Below are positions 6,905 through 15,672 of a stretch of DNA of 64,000 nucleotides, piece by piece. Both the position numbers and the translations under genes were made by a program. Within the stretch, counting starts at the first letter, position 1. Every line of letters starts with the position of its first letter. Source of the stretch: CBFDBF01 sp050291465 (GTDB taxonomy: Bacteria > Pseudomonadota > Gammaproteobacteria > Chromatiales > Chromatiaceae); contig JBNKJV010000009.1 in assembly GCA_050291465.1 (NCBI GenBank), forward strand, positions 59,561-123,560. Reading direction: 5' to 3'. The notes under the pieces were generated by a model that had not been told where the DNA came from, made no database searches, and worked only from the letters and a program-made list of their open reading frames with translations.

Positions 6905-8188
6905 ATGAAGCCAGCAAAAGAGAACCAGACCGAGCTGCTGCGGGAGGCGTTGGTGGATTTGGAGCGGCTACGGCTGCGGGAGCATAACGCCTATCGGGAA
7001 AAGCGCGTTGTTCTAAACGCACTGCACACACTGAACAGCACCCAAAATACGGATCAGATGTTTCAGGAGCTGTTCCGCATACTGCAGGATGTGGTGGGTT
7101 TTGATCAGGCTTTCCTGCTAAAAATGGATGACAACGGCTTGATGTATCCCCACGCCGCTACCGACGATCGTCTTAAGCACGGCTCTTGGCAGCCCGGGGA
7201 TCTGTTCCGGCGGGTTCTGGCCGGGGAAACCGTGGCGTTATTCGACGTCTCCCATGTCCCCGAATGGCAGGCACAACCGGCGGGATTCCACGCCGACACG
7301 ACCTCGGCGCTGCTTGCACCGCTGCGGCCCGGCAGGGAAGAGGGCATACTGATCGGCACCCATGCACGGCGGGGTGCCTTCTCGCGTGAGCAGATCAACC
7401 TCATCAAACAATTCGTACCACTGGTGGAACAAGCCCTGGTGACCGCCGAAGTCCGCGAAGCCCGCGACCGACAACAGCAACTGGAAAAGGAAAAGGAGCT
7501 GGCGTTACGCTCGTCTCGCATGAAGGATGAATTTCTCTCCACTATGAGCCATGAACTCAGAACACCGATGAACGCCATCCTCGGCTTCTCGGAACTCCTG
7601 CTCTCCGAGGCGGACGGTTCCCTCGACGAGGAGCAGAGGGAATTTCTGGAGGAGATTCATATCGCCGGCAGACACCTGCTCAAGTTGATTAACGAGGTGC
7701 TTGATATCGGAAGGATTGACGCCGGGAAGATTGAGCTTCGGCCGACACCCCTGGACGTTGCGGAAATACTGCAGGAATGCGTCGCCATGCTTGACAATCA
7801 AGCCGCGGAAAGAGGGATAAAGATACTCTTGCAGGCGGCACGCACACGGATGGAACTGGACCCGTTCAGACTTAAACAGGTCTGTCTGAACTTGATCAGC
7901 AACGCCATAAAATACAACCATAACGGCGGCCGGATCGAAATACGCGTCCTGTCGAATGAAGGCGCCGCCGTGATCGAGGTGGAAGATAGCGGCATCGGCA
8001 TGAACCCCAAGCAACTGGCAGAGGCCTTTGAGCCCTTCTCCCGCGTGGCGGAAAACAAGGTCGACATCGAGGGAACCGGCATGGGTCTCACCATCAGCCG
8101 CAAACTGGTCAGACTTATGGGTGGGGAAATCGGGGCCGAGAGCACCCCCGGAAAGGGCAGCCTGTTCCGGATCATCATTCCCGGTTAA
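6905..8188 (+). CDS. GAF-domain sensor histidine kinase
   Basis: A 427-residue soluble kinase without membrane segments. Order: a short helical start (1-45), a GAF domain (about 45-180), a coiled linker, the dimerisation/phosphoacceptor domain with H216 in STMSHELRTPMN, and the ATPase domain with NLISNAIKYN (N box), DSGIGM (G1) and GTGMGLTIS (G2). It would autophosphorylate on H216. It follows the FIST gene by 16 bases, so the FIST protein is its most likely input partner. No response regulator gene is adjacent, and the partner must be elsewhere. Confidence 0.92.
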   Translation: MKPAKENQTELLREALVDLERLRLREHNAYREKRVVLNALHTLNSTQNTDQMFQELFRILQDVVGFDQAFLLKMDDNGLMYPHAATDDRLKHGSWQPGDLFRRVLAGETVALFDVSHVPEWQAQPAGFHADTTSALLAPLRPGREEGILIGTHARRGAFSREQINLIKQFVPLVEQALVTAEVREARDRQQQLEKEKELALRSSRMKDEFLSTMSHELRTPMNAILGFSELLLSEADGSLDEEQREFLEEIHIAGRHLLKLINEVLDIGRIDAGKIELRPTPLDVAEILQECVAMLDNQAAERGIKILLQAARTRMELDPFRLKQVCLNLISNAIKYNHNGGRIEIRVLSNEGAAVIEVEDSGIGMNPKQLAEAFEPFSRVAENKVDIEGTGMGLTISRKLVRLMGGEIGAESTPGKGSLFRIIIPG

Positions 8189-8196
8189 GCGGCGTC

Positions 8197-8739
8197 TTAC
8201 CCCTGTTCCGACTGCCGGTACTGTTGCGCCAGTTTGACATAATTGCCCGACACATAAACCAGAAAATCCAGCTCCCGCTCAGCCAGTTCCCGCACTTTGC
8301 GCACGGGCGATCCGTGATAGAGGTGGCCGCTCTCCAGAATCTTACCTTGCGGCACCAGGCTGCCGGCACCGAGGATCACATTGGATTCGATCTTCGCACC
8401 ATCCAGCACCACGGCCCCCATACCGATGAGGCAGTTGTCGCCGATGCTGCAACCATGCAACATCACCTTATGTCCCACGGTCACTCCGTTTCCGATCTCT
8501 ACCGGAAAACCGCCCGGATTGTACTGGCTGTCATGGGTCACATGGATGACGCTTCCGTCCTGAATGTTGCTGCGGGCACCTATACGGATATGGTGGATAT
8601 CCCCGCGCACAACGCACAGCGGCCAGACCGAAGCCTGCGGCCCGATCTCCACATCACCGATGATAACCGCACTCCGGTCGATCCAGGCATCCGCCGCAAT
8701 ATGGGGAACGAGATCCTGAAACGGTCGTATGTCCGGCAT
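8197..8739 (-). CDS. Gamma carbonic anhydrase family protein (YrdA-like)
   Basis: A 180-residue left-handed beta-helix protein built from hexapeptide repeats (for example VIIGDV, SIGDNCLIGMGAVVLDGA). The likely metal ligands are the histidines in RGDIHHI, VIHVTHD and TVGHKVMLHGC. Gamma-class relatives such as YrdA and PaaY are often inactive or weakly active as carbonic anhydrases, so activity is uncertain. The frame is open to 8844, but ATG 8739 has a good CAGGAG site and begins exactly where the family does. It converges with the kinase gene with 8 bases between stop codons. Confidence 0.88.
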   Translation of the reverse strand: MPDIRPFQDLVPHIAADAWIDRSAVIIGDVEIGPQASVWPLCVVRGDIHHIRIGARSNIQDGSVIHVTHDSQYNPGGFPVEIGNGVTVGHKVMLHGCSIGDNCLIGMGAVVLDGAKIESNVILGAGSLVPQGKILESGHLYHGSPVRKVRELAERELDFLVYVSGNYVKLAQQYRQSEQG

Positions 8740-8863
8740 ATAAACACTCCTGAGTGAATTCAATCTTGCAGCGAAGAGACAGCGAGCATTTTGCGGGATA
8801 TCTGAAAGTCCCGTCTCCAACTCAACCTGCTCGCTGATATACAAAATACCCTACTATGCTTGA

Positions 8864-8872
8864 TGCTATACT
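8864..8872 (+). promoter_or_regulatory. Extended -10 promoter before lemA
   Basis: TGCTATACT (8864-8872) is an extended -10 element about 32 bases before the lemA start. No good -35 is seen, which is usual for extended -10 promoters. Confidence 0.45.
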
Positions 8873-8903
8873 GTTTCACGATCCAATTTAACGGAGTATT
8901 TCA

Positions 8904-9476
8904 ATGGGCATCAGCACTTTTATCATCCTCGGTATTATCGCCGTAACCGGAGTCTACGCGGTAGTGATTTATAACCGCCTGGTGAGTCTCAAACACGGTG
9001 TGTCCAAGGCCTGGTCCAACATCGATGTTCTACTCAAGCAGCGTCACGACGAACTGCCGAAGCTGGTGGAAACCTGCAAGCAGTACATGCAATACGAGCA
9101 GGAGACTCTGGAACGGGTGATGAAGGCACGGGCGGCGGTCTCCGAGGCGCGCGAAAGGGGCGATGTGGGCGCTCTCGGCGCTGCGGAGGGTCAGCTCCGA
9201 TTCGGTCTGGGCAATCTGTTCGCGGTTGCTGAAGCCTATCCCGACCTTAAGGCCAATGATACCTTCCAGCACCTGCAGAGCCGAATCAGCGGCCTGGAGG
9301 ACAGCATTGCCGATCGTCGTGAGTTCTATAATGAAAGCGTTAATAACAACAACGTCCGTATTGAACAGTTTCCTGATGTAATCATCGCCCGCATGTTCAA
9401 TTTCCGATCCGCGGAATTGCTGGAGTTCGAGGAGGCGGAGAAGCAGGACGTAGATATTAAAGCGCTGTTTGATTAA
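8904..9476 (+). CDS. lemA: LemA family protein
   Basis: A 190-residue protein with one N-terminal membrane segment (about residues 4-23) and a helical cytoplasmic or periplasmic part. The family signature follows the membrane helix: YNRLVSLKHGVSKAWSNIDV, then LLKQRHDELPKLVETCKQYM. The C-terminal ends with a RMFNFRSAELLEFEEAEK segment. LemA function is poorly known. It lies 8 bases before a GIDE-domain membrane gene, a pairing often seen in proteobacteria. ATG 8904 follows ACGGAG. Confidence 0.92.
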   Translation: MGISTFIILGIIAVTGVYAVVIYNRLVSLKHGVSKAWSNIDVLLKQRHDELPKLVETCKQYMQYEQETLERVMKARAAVSEARERGDVGALGAAEGQLRFGLGNLFAVAEAYPDLKANDTFQHLQSRISGLEDSIADRREFYNESVNNNNVRIEQFPDVIIARMFNFRSAELLEFEEAEKQDVDIKALFD

Positions 9477-9484
9477 CGCTATAT

Positions 9485-10387
9485 ATGGTTGATGCTATCG
9501 CCGCCCTTCCGGCGGACGACTTCTGGACCTGGGCCCTGCTCTCTCTGGCGGCGTCGATCGCGGGCTTCTACTTTGGATTCCGATCCCTGCGCCGGGCGCG
9601 CATCATCGAGGATGTGCCCACCGCCCGCATCCGCTCGGCCCATCAGGGTTACGTGGAACTGGTAGGGGAAGCGGAACTGATGGAGGGCCAGCCGATTCTG
9701 GCTCCCCTGAGCGGTACCGGCTGCTGTTGGTGGCGCTACCAGATCCATCGTAAGGGCTCCAAGGGCGGATGGAATCTACTGGAGAAGAAAAGCAGTGACG
9801 AACTGTTCCTGCTTAGGGACGAAACGGGACGCTGTATTATCGATCCGACCGGGGCCGAGGTCACCCCCAGGGAACGCAAGGTCTGGTACGGCTCCACCCG
9901 TTTTCCGCAAACCGGGAGCTCCGGCGGCGGGTTCGGACTGTTCTCGGAGTACCGCTATACCGAGGAATACCTGTTTCCCGACTACCCCCTCTACGCCATC
10001 GGGCAGTTTCGCTCCCTGGATGACCATGATCACCAGACGGCCCGAAGCGAAATCACCCGGGTACTGCTGCGTGAATGGAAACAGCGGCCGGAGGTGATGA
10101 GAAGCTTCGACAAAGACGGCGACGGCAGGGTGGACCTTCAGGAATGGGAGCAGGTGCGCCGCAGCGCCGCCGCCCAGGCCCGGCGGGAATACCAAGCGGA
10201 GCAGGAAAATCAGATCCCGCACATGATGAGCAAGCCGGAGGACAGCCGGCATCCGTTCCTGCTCTCCCCCAGATCCCAGGATGATCTGATCCGACGCTAT
10301 CGTCTCGTCGCCGCCTTTGCCATAGTGGTCTTTTTCGGCGCCGGAGCCCTGGCCACATTGCTGCTCACCGCGCGTTTAATGGGATAA
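9485..10387 (+). CDS. GIDE-domain membrane protein with a canonical EF-hand
   Basis: A 300-residue protein with a membrane helix near each end (about residues 13-33 and 272-297). Between them lies a GIDE-like domain (about 40-180; VELVGEAE, a PLSGTGCCWWRYQI core and the KVWYGSTRFP turn), the fold named after the eukaryotic E3 ligase MULAN/GIDE. It has no RING finger, so ligase activity is not implied. Residues 209-220 form a perfect 12-residue EF-hand loop with D209, D211, D213, R215, D217 and E220, so calcium binding is likely. It follows lemA by 8 bases and should be co-expressed with it. Confidence 0.85.
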   Translation: MVDAIAALPADDFWTWALLSLAASIAGFYFGFRSLRRARIIEDVPTARIRSAHQGYVELVGEAELMEGQPILAPLSGTGCCWWRYQIHRKGSKGGWNLLEKKSSDELFLLRDETGRCIIDPTGAEVTPRERKVWYGSTRFPQTGSSGGGFGLFSEYRYTEEYLFPDYPLYAIGQFRSLDDHDHQTARSEITRVLLREWKQRPEVMRSFDKDGDGRVDLQEWEQVRRSAAAQARREYQAEQENQIPHMMSKPEDSRHPFLLSPRSQDDLIRRYRLVAAFAIVVFFGAGALATLLLTARLMG

Positions 10388-10447
10388 CTGCACGGCGCTG
10401 CCGGAATCGTGGCAGAATAGCCGCCGGTAAAATATTGGTTTCAGATA

Positions 10448-12496
10448 GTGACAATAGAAAATCCTCTGCTTAATCTCGAAGCGTTGCCCCCATTCTCCAA
10501 GATACGGCCGGTTCACGTTGAACCGGCCATCGATCAGTTGCTTCAAGAGAACCGCGAACTTACGCAACGACTGCTCCGGGAAGGGCGTACCTACACCTGG
10601 AAGAACCTGATAGAGCCCCTGGAGATCGCCGATGACCGGTTGAACCGGGCCTGGTCTCCGGTGAGTCATATGAACTCGGTGGTGAATAGCGATGATCTGC
10701 GCAAGGCCTACAACGTCTGCCTTCCGAAGTTGAGCGAGTATGCCACCGAGATGGGACAAAACGAGGCCCTCTACGAGGCCTACCGTGGAGTGCTGCAAGG
10801 CGGGGAAGCGCTGGATCCGCCGCAACGAAAAACCCTGGAAAACGCACTGCTCGATTTTCACCTTTCCGGTGTGGATCTGGAAACGAAGAAAAAACGTCGA
10901 TTCAAGGAGATCAGTCAGGAACTCTCCAAGCTCACCAGCCGCTTCGAGGAGAACCTGCTGGACGCCACCAACGCCTGGAACAAGGTGATCAGCGATCCGC
11001 AGGAACTTTCCGGTCTGCCCCAATCAGCCCTTGATCTGGCCCATCAGACCGCACGGCAGCATGAAGCGGAAGGTTGGATGCTTACCCTGGAGTTTCCCTC
11101 TTATCTTCCGGTAATGACCTATGCCGACAACCGCGAGCTGCGGCGTGAGATGTACGAAGCCTACGCAACCCGCGCCTCCGACCGCGGTCCCCACGCCGGA
11201 AAATGGGACAACGGGCAGATCATGGAACAGATCCTGCGTCTGCGTCACGAGGCCTCCCTGCTGCTCGGCTTTGCAAACTATGCCGAGCGCTCATTGGCGA
11301 AAAAGATGGCCCGCTCCCCCGACGAGGTGGTGGCATTCCTGACCGACCTGGCGGAACGCTCCCATCCGCAGGCCCAGCGGGAGTTGAAGGAGTTGGAGGA
11401 TTTCGCCGCCGAGACTTACGGAATGGCCGAACTGGAGGCCTGGGATATCGGCTACTACGGGGAAAAACTGCGTCGGCACCGCTATTCCATAACCCAGGAA
11501 GAGTTGAAGCCTTACTTCCCGGAAACCCGGGTAATCCCCGGCATGTTCGCCACCGTTGAGCGGCTGTTCCACATCCATATCACCGAAGTGGATGGTGTGG
11601 ATACCTGGCACCCGGCAGTGCGTTTTTTTGAGATCCGCGATGACGACGGCGAGATCCGCGGCCAGTTCTACCTTGACCTCTACGCACGTCGCCACAAAAG
11701 GGGAGGCGCCTGGATGGACGATTGCGCTTCCCGGCTGGTAACGGACGAGTTTGATCAGATACCGGTCGCTTACCTTACCTGCAACCTTTCGCCGCCGGTG
11801 GGAGATAAACCGGCACTGTTCACTCATGACGAGGTGTTAACCCTATTCCATGAATTCGGTCATGGTCTGCACCATCTTCTGACCCGTATCGACTACCCCG
11901 CGGTGGCGGGTATAAACGGCGTGGCCTGGGATGCGGTGGAGCTGCCTTCCCAATTCATGGAAAACTGGTGCTGGGAGCGGGAAGCACTGGATCTCATATC
12001 CGGACACTGGGAGAGCGGCGAACCGGTCCCGGAAGAACTCTATAAGCGCATGCTTGCCGCAAGAAACTTCCAGTCCGCCATGCAGATGGTCCGGCAGTTG
12101 GAATTTGCTCTGTTCGACTTCCGCATACACCGGGAGTATGATCCTGACGCCGGAGGGCGTATCTACGAGATCCTGAAACAGGTGCGTGAGCAGGTTGCCG
12201 TGGTTCATCCGCCGGAATTCAATCGCTTCGCCCACGGTTTCTCCCATATCTTCGCCGGGGGCTACGGCGCCGGCTATTACAGCTACAAATGGGCGGAGGT
12301 CCTGTCCGCCGACGCTTTCTCCCTATTTGAGGAAAAAGGCGTATTCCATGAGGAAACCGGCCGCGCCTTTCTGCATAATATCCTGGAACCGGGCGGATCG
12401 AAGGACGCCATGGAGCTGTTTGTTGCATTTCGCGGGCGAGAACCGAAAATCGACGCCCTGCTCCGTCACTGCGGTATCGACACCAGCAAAACATGA
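10448..12496 (+). CDS. prlC: Oligopeptidase A (M3 family metallopeptidase)
   Basis: A 682-residue cytoplasmic zinc peptidase that degrades peptides, including cleaved signal peptides. The zinc site is the HEFGH motif in LFHEFGHGLHHLL near residue 463, with the third ligand Glu about 28 residues later in the WDAVELPSQFMENW segment. GYGAGYYSYKWAEVLSAD near residue 610 is the family's substrate-binding region. The length matches E. coli OpdA. The start is GTG 10448. The stop codon overlaps the start of the next gene by four bases. Confidence 0.95.
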   Translation: MTIENPLLNLEALPPFSKIRPVHVEPAIDQLLQENRELTQRLLREGRTYTWKNLIEPLEIADDRLNRAWSPVSHMNSVVNSDDLRKAYNVCLPKLSEYATEMGQNEALYEAYRGVLQGGEALDPPQRKTLENALLDFHLSGVDLETKKKRRFKEISQELSKLTSRFEENLLDATNAWNKVISDPQELSGLPQSALDLAHQTARQHEAEGWMLTLEFPSYLPVMTYADNRELRREMYEAYATRASDRGPHAGKWDNGQIMEQILRLRHEASLLLGFANYAERSLAKKMARSPDEVVAFLTDLAERSHPQAQRELKELEDFAAETYGMAELEAWDIGYYGEKLRRHRYSITQEELKPYFPETRVIPGMFATVERLFHIHITEVDGVDTWHPAVRFFEIRDDDGEIRGQFYLDLYARRHKRGGAWMDDCASRLVTDEFDQIPVAYLTCNLSPPVGDKPALFTHDEVLTLFHEFGHGLHHLLTRIDYPAVAGINGVAWDAVELPSQFMENWCWEREALDLISGHWESGEPVPEELYKRMLAARNFQSAMQMVRQLEFALFDFRIHREYDPDAGGRIYEILKQVREQVAVVHPPEFNRFAHGFSHIFAGGYGAGYYSYKWAEVLSADAFSLFEEKGVFHEETGRAFLHNILEPGGSKDAMELFVAFRGREPKIDALLRHCGIDTSKT

Positions 12497-13413
12497 AAAT
12501 AACGATGCGAAAGATATTATTCGTCCTGCTGCTCGCGGCCTTTAACACCATCGAGGCTGCCCATATCACCGACAAACTTCTGGTTGGATTCTATGAAGAA
12601 CCCGATGAAGCCACCCAACCTTCCCGTGTTCTCCCCAGCGGAACCCCCGTCGAGGTGATAAAGAAAGAGGGGGCATTCAGTCAGGTGCGGCTGTCCGACA
12701 GTTCGGTCGGCTGGATCAAGACGAACTACATCACCAACGAGAAGCCGGCCAAAGCCATGGTGCTCGAACTGCAGGCAAAGACAGCTGATCTCCAGGAAAA
12801 ATTGAAGAAGACGGAACAGGAACTGAAGGCGGCCCGTGCTGCTGCGGCATCCGGCGGTGGCGAGGTACAAAAGCTCAAGCAGGAGCTCGCTCAGGTCCGC
12901 GAGCAGCTTGCCCAGGCAAACGACAAGATCGAAGAACTACAGAAAGCGGATATGCCGGTGGATGAGAAGGTCGCCGCGCTGGAGAAGGAACTGGATGTGG
13001 CCGCAGAGGCGCTGGAGGAGAGCAAGACCGAATCCATGCTGCTGCGGGATCAGTTGAAAATGCTGACCGGAGAGGCCGCCGCCGGAAAGGTCGGCGAGGC
13101 GCGTATTGTTGACCTCGAAACCCGGCTGGCGACGGCCCTGAAAGCACTGGAGGAGTCAAAGAAGAGCGACAGCGCAAAAGAATCCGAACTGCTTCGCGTG
13201 CAGCAGGCGAACCGGGCCCTGTGGGAGCGTATTACCGAAGCAGCCGAGCTTTTGGGAACAGCCGAGAAGATGGAGCCCCCGGAGCCGGTAACGGAGGAGG
13301 GGTCCTCCTGGTGGTATCTGCTGCTGTCGCTGCTGGCGCTCGGCGGGTTCGTGATCGGCGTCGCCTTCAAGGACTATCTCGTGAGGAGACGTTACGGCGG
13401 ATTCCGGATCTAA
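12493..13413 (+). CDS. SH3-domain, coiled-coil, membrane-anchored protein (TIGR04211 type)
   Basis: A 306-residue envelope protein. It has a signal peptide (about residues 1-22), a bacterial SH3 domain (about 25-90, with LPSGTPVEVIKKEG and VGWIKTNYI), a long Lys/Glu/Ala-rich coiled coil (about 95-255) and a C-terminal membrane helix (about 275-293) followed by a basic tail RRRYGGFRI. This is the YgiM-like layout, with the SH3 domain outside the cytoplasm. The ATG overlaps the end of prlC by four bases. Function unknown. Confidence 0.85.
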   Translation: MKITMRKILFVLLLAAFNTIEAAHITDKLLVGFYEEPDEATQPSRVLPSGTPVEVIKKEGAFSQVRLSDSSVGWIKTNYITNEKPAKAMVLELQAKTADLQEKLKKTEQELKAARAAAASGGGEVQKLKQELAQVREQLAQANDKIEELQKADMPVDEKVAALEKELDVAAEALEESKTESMLLRDQLKMLTGEAAAGKVGEARIVDLETRLATALKALEESKKSDSAKESELLRVQQANRALWERITEAAELLGTAEKMEPPEPVTEEGSSWWYLLLSLLALGGFVIGVAFKDYLVRRRYGGFRI

Positions 13414-13469
13414 GCGAATGTTAATCCTTCCGACCGGAATCGAAACAACGGGAAAAGACTCAAGATCAG

Positions 13470-14936
13470 ATGAACTACAAAGACCTGCGCGACTTCATCA
13501 GGCAGCTTGAGCAACGGGGCGAGCTGAAACGCATCCAGGTGGAGGTCGATCCCCACCTGGAGATTACTGAGATCTGTGACCGCACCTTGCGCTCGGGCGG
13601 TCCCGCGCTCCTGTTTGAGCGGGTTAAAGGTTCAGCGCTGCCGCTCCTGGCTAATCTGTTCGGCACCCGGGAGCGCGTTGCCCTTGGTATGGGAGAAGAG
13701 TCGGTGGCGGCGCTGCGCGAAATCGGCGTCCTGCTGGCAACGCTAAAGGAACCCGAGCCGCCCAAGGGAATGCGGGACGCCTGGGAGAAACTTCCCACCT
13801 TCAGGAAGATTCTCGACATGGCCCCCAAGGAGCGCCGGGACGCTCCCTGTCAGGAGCAGGTGCTCGAAGGGGAAGACGTAGACCTGGCAACGCTGCCGAT
13901 CCAGACCTGCTGGCCGGAAGACGCCGGACCCCTCATCACCTGGGGCCTGGTGGTTACCCGGGGCCCGGAAAAACCGCGCCTCAATCTGGGCATATACCGG
14001 ATGCAGGCGGTCGGTCGCAATCGCGTCATAATGCGCTGGCTCCCCCACCGCGGCGGCGCCCTCGACTTCCGCGAGTGGCAGCTGCGGCATCCTGGGAAGC
14101 CCTTCCCCGTCGCCGTGGCCTTGGGCGCTGATCCGGCCACCATTCTGGCGGCGGTAACCCCGATTCCCGACACCCTTTCGGAATACGCCTTCGCCGGCCT
14201 GTTGCGCGGCAGCAAAACCGAGGTGACGGGGTGCATCGGCTCGGACCTGAAGGTTCCGGCGGCGGCGGAACTCGTCCTTGAGGGACACATCCATCCGGAT
14301 GATACGGCGCCGGAAGGACCTTTCGGCGACCACACCGGCTACTACAACGAGGTGGAACAGTTCCCGGTCTTCACTATTGATCGCATCACCCAGCGCAAGG
14401 ATCCTATCTATCACAGCACCTACACCGGCAGGCCCCCGGACGAACCAGCCATCCTCGGCGCCGCCCTGAACGAGGTCTTCGTTCCTATCCTGCAGAAGCA
14501 GTTTCCGGAGATCGTCGACTTCTATCTACCCCCGGAAGGCTGCTCCTACCGCATGGCGGTGGTGAGCATGAAGAAGCAGTACCCGGGGCATGCCAAACGG
14601 GCGATGATGGGAGTCTGGTCCTTTCTGCGGCAGTTTATGTACACCAAGTTTGTCATCGTCACCGATGACGATGTGGATGTCCGCAACTGGGAGGACGTGG
14701 TTTGGGCCATGACCACCCGTATGGATCCGGCCCGGGATACCACTATTGTGGATAACACCCCCATCGATTACCTCGACTTCGCATCTCCGGTCTCCGGACT
14801 GGGTTCGAAAATCGGGTTCGACGCCACCAACAAATGGGAAGGCGAAACCACGCGGGAATGGGGTCGCCCTATCACTATGGACGCCGCCGTGAAACAAAAG
14901 GTGGACGAAATCTGGGAGAGTCTGGGAATCGATTGA
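13470..14936 (+). CDS. ubiD: 4-hydroxy-3-polyprenylbenzoate decarboxylase (UbiD)
   Basis: Prenylated-FMN-dependent decarboxylase of ubiquinone synthesis. The 488-residue length is standard. Family features include LRDFIRQLEQRGELKRI at the start, NLGIYRMQ, the EGPFGDHTGYYN active-site region carrying the catalytic Glu and Asp, and the DDDVDVRNWEDVVWA segment. It needs the cofactor made by UbiX, which is not in the window. The other ubi genes here are 20 kb downstream. Confidence 0.96.
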   Translation: MNYKDLRDFIRQLEQRGELKRIQVEVDPHLEITEICDRTLRSGGPALLFERVKGSALPLLANLFGTRERVALGMGEESVAALREIGVLLATLKEPEPPKGMRDAWEKLPTFRKILDMAPKERRDAPCQEQVLEGEDVDLATLPIQTCWPEDAGPLITWGLVVTRGPEKPRLNLGIYRMQAVGRNRVIMRWLPHRGGALDFREWQLRHPGKPFPVAVALGADPATILAAVTPIPDTLSEYAFAGLLRGSKTEVTGCIGSDLKVPAAAELVLEGHIHPDDTAPEGPFGDHTGYYNEVEQFPVFTIDRITQRKDPIYHSTYTGRPPDEPAILGAALNEVFVPILQKQFPEIVDFYLPPEGCSYRMAVVSMKKQYPGHAKRAMMGVWSFLRQFMYTKFVIVTDDDVDVRNWEDVVWAMTTRMDPARDTTIVDNTPIDYLDFASPVSGLGSKIGFDATNKWEGETTREWGRPITMDAAVKQKVDEIWESLGID

Positions 14937-14963
14937 ACACACTGACGCGGAAGCGCCTATAAT
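14933..14963 (+). promoter_or_regulatory. Sigma-70-like promoter for the ParA-like gene
   Basis: A perfect TATAAT (14958-14963) is preceded by TTGAAC (14933-14938), with a rather long 19-base spacer, and partly overlaps the end of ubiD. A strong AGGGGAGGAA ribosome site follows before ATG 15005. Confidence 0.5.
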
Positions 14964-15004
14964 TACACCCCAAACCTGGGAATAAAAATAAGGGGAGGAA
15001 TACC

Positions 15005-15652
15005 ATGCGCACCATTATGCTGATGAACTCCAAGGGCGGCTGCGGCAAAACCACCTTGGCTACCAATATCGCCACCTGGTATGCCGATGAGGGAAAAAAG
15101 GTCGCGCTCGCCGATTTCGACCCCCAGGGTTCATCTCTCGACTGGCTTGAGGCGCGGAACGCCTATCAGGGTATTCCGGGCATTGAAGGGATCGACGCCA
15201 CCCGTGAGAGCGTATCACCCGCACGCGGGACCGAGTATCTGATCATGGATGTACCGGCGGCGGTCCACGGACGCGAGATCAACAGCCTGTTGCGACGGGT
15301 GGAAAGCCTGATCATCCCTGTCCTCCCGTCCCCCATCGATATGCGTGCCTGCGGCCGTTTCCTGGATGAGCTGCTGTCCAGCGGCCGGGTCTCCCAGAAA
15401 CAGACCCGCATCGCCATCGTGGCCAACCGCGTGCGGGAAAACACCATAATCTACCGCCAGCTGGAAGAGTACCTCGGACATCTGAAGATCCCCTTCCTTA
15501 CTCATCTGCGCGAAAGCCAGAATTACATCCGTGCCGCGGAAAACGGGTTAGGCCTGTTCGAGCTTGCCCCGTCCATGGTGTGGTACGACCTGGAACAGTG
15601 GGATCCCATATTCGAATGGCTGGCCAGCGCCCGAAGCAGGCCGAGATCATAG
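15005..15652 (+). CDS. ParA/MinD-type P-loop ATPase, orphan
   Basis: A 215-residue Walker-type ATPase. The deviant Walker A is KGGCGKTT with the signature lysine at about residue 11, followed by the A' motif DFDPQGSSLDWLE and the Walker B LIMDVPA. It is shorter than plasmid or chromosomal ParA, and no parB or centromere-like repeats lie nearby. Orphan ParAs of this kind position cellular cargo or sense an unknown partner. It has its own TATAAT promoter and a strong ribosome site. It converges with the SDR gene 20 bases on. Confidence 0.87.
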   Translation: MRTIMLMNSKGGCGKTTLATNIATWYADEGKKVALADFDPQGSSLDWLEARNAYQGIPGIEGIDATRESVSPARGTEYLIMDVPAAVHGREINSLLRRVESLIIPVLPSPIDMRACGRFLDELLSSGRVSQKQTRIAIVANRVRENTIIYRQLEEYLGHLKIPFLTHLRESQNYIRAAENGLGLFELAPSMVWYDLEQWDPIFEWLASARSRPRS

Positions 15653-15672
15653 AGAAAGGATTCCGAACGGGA

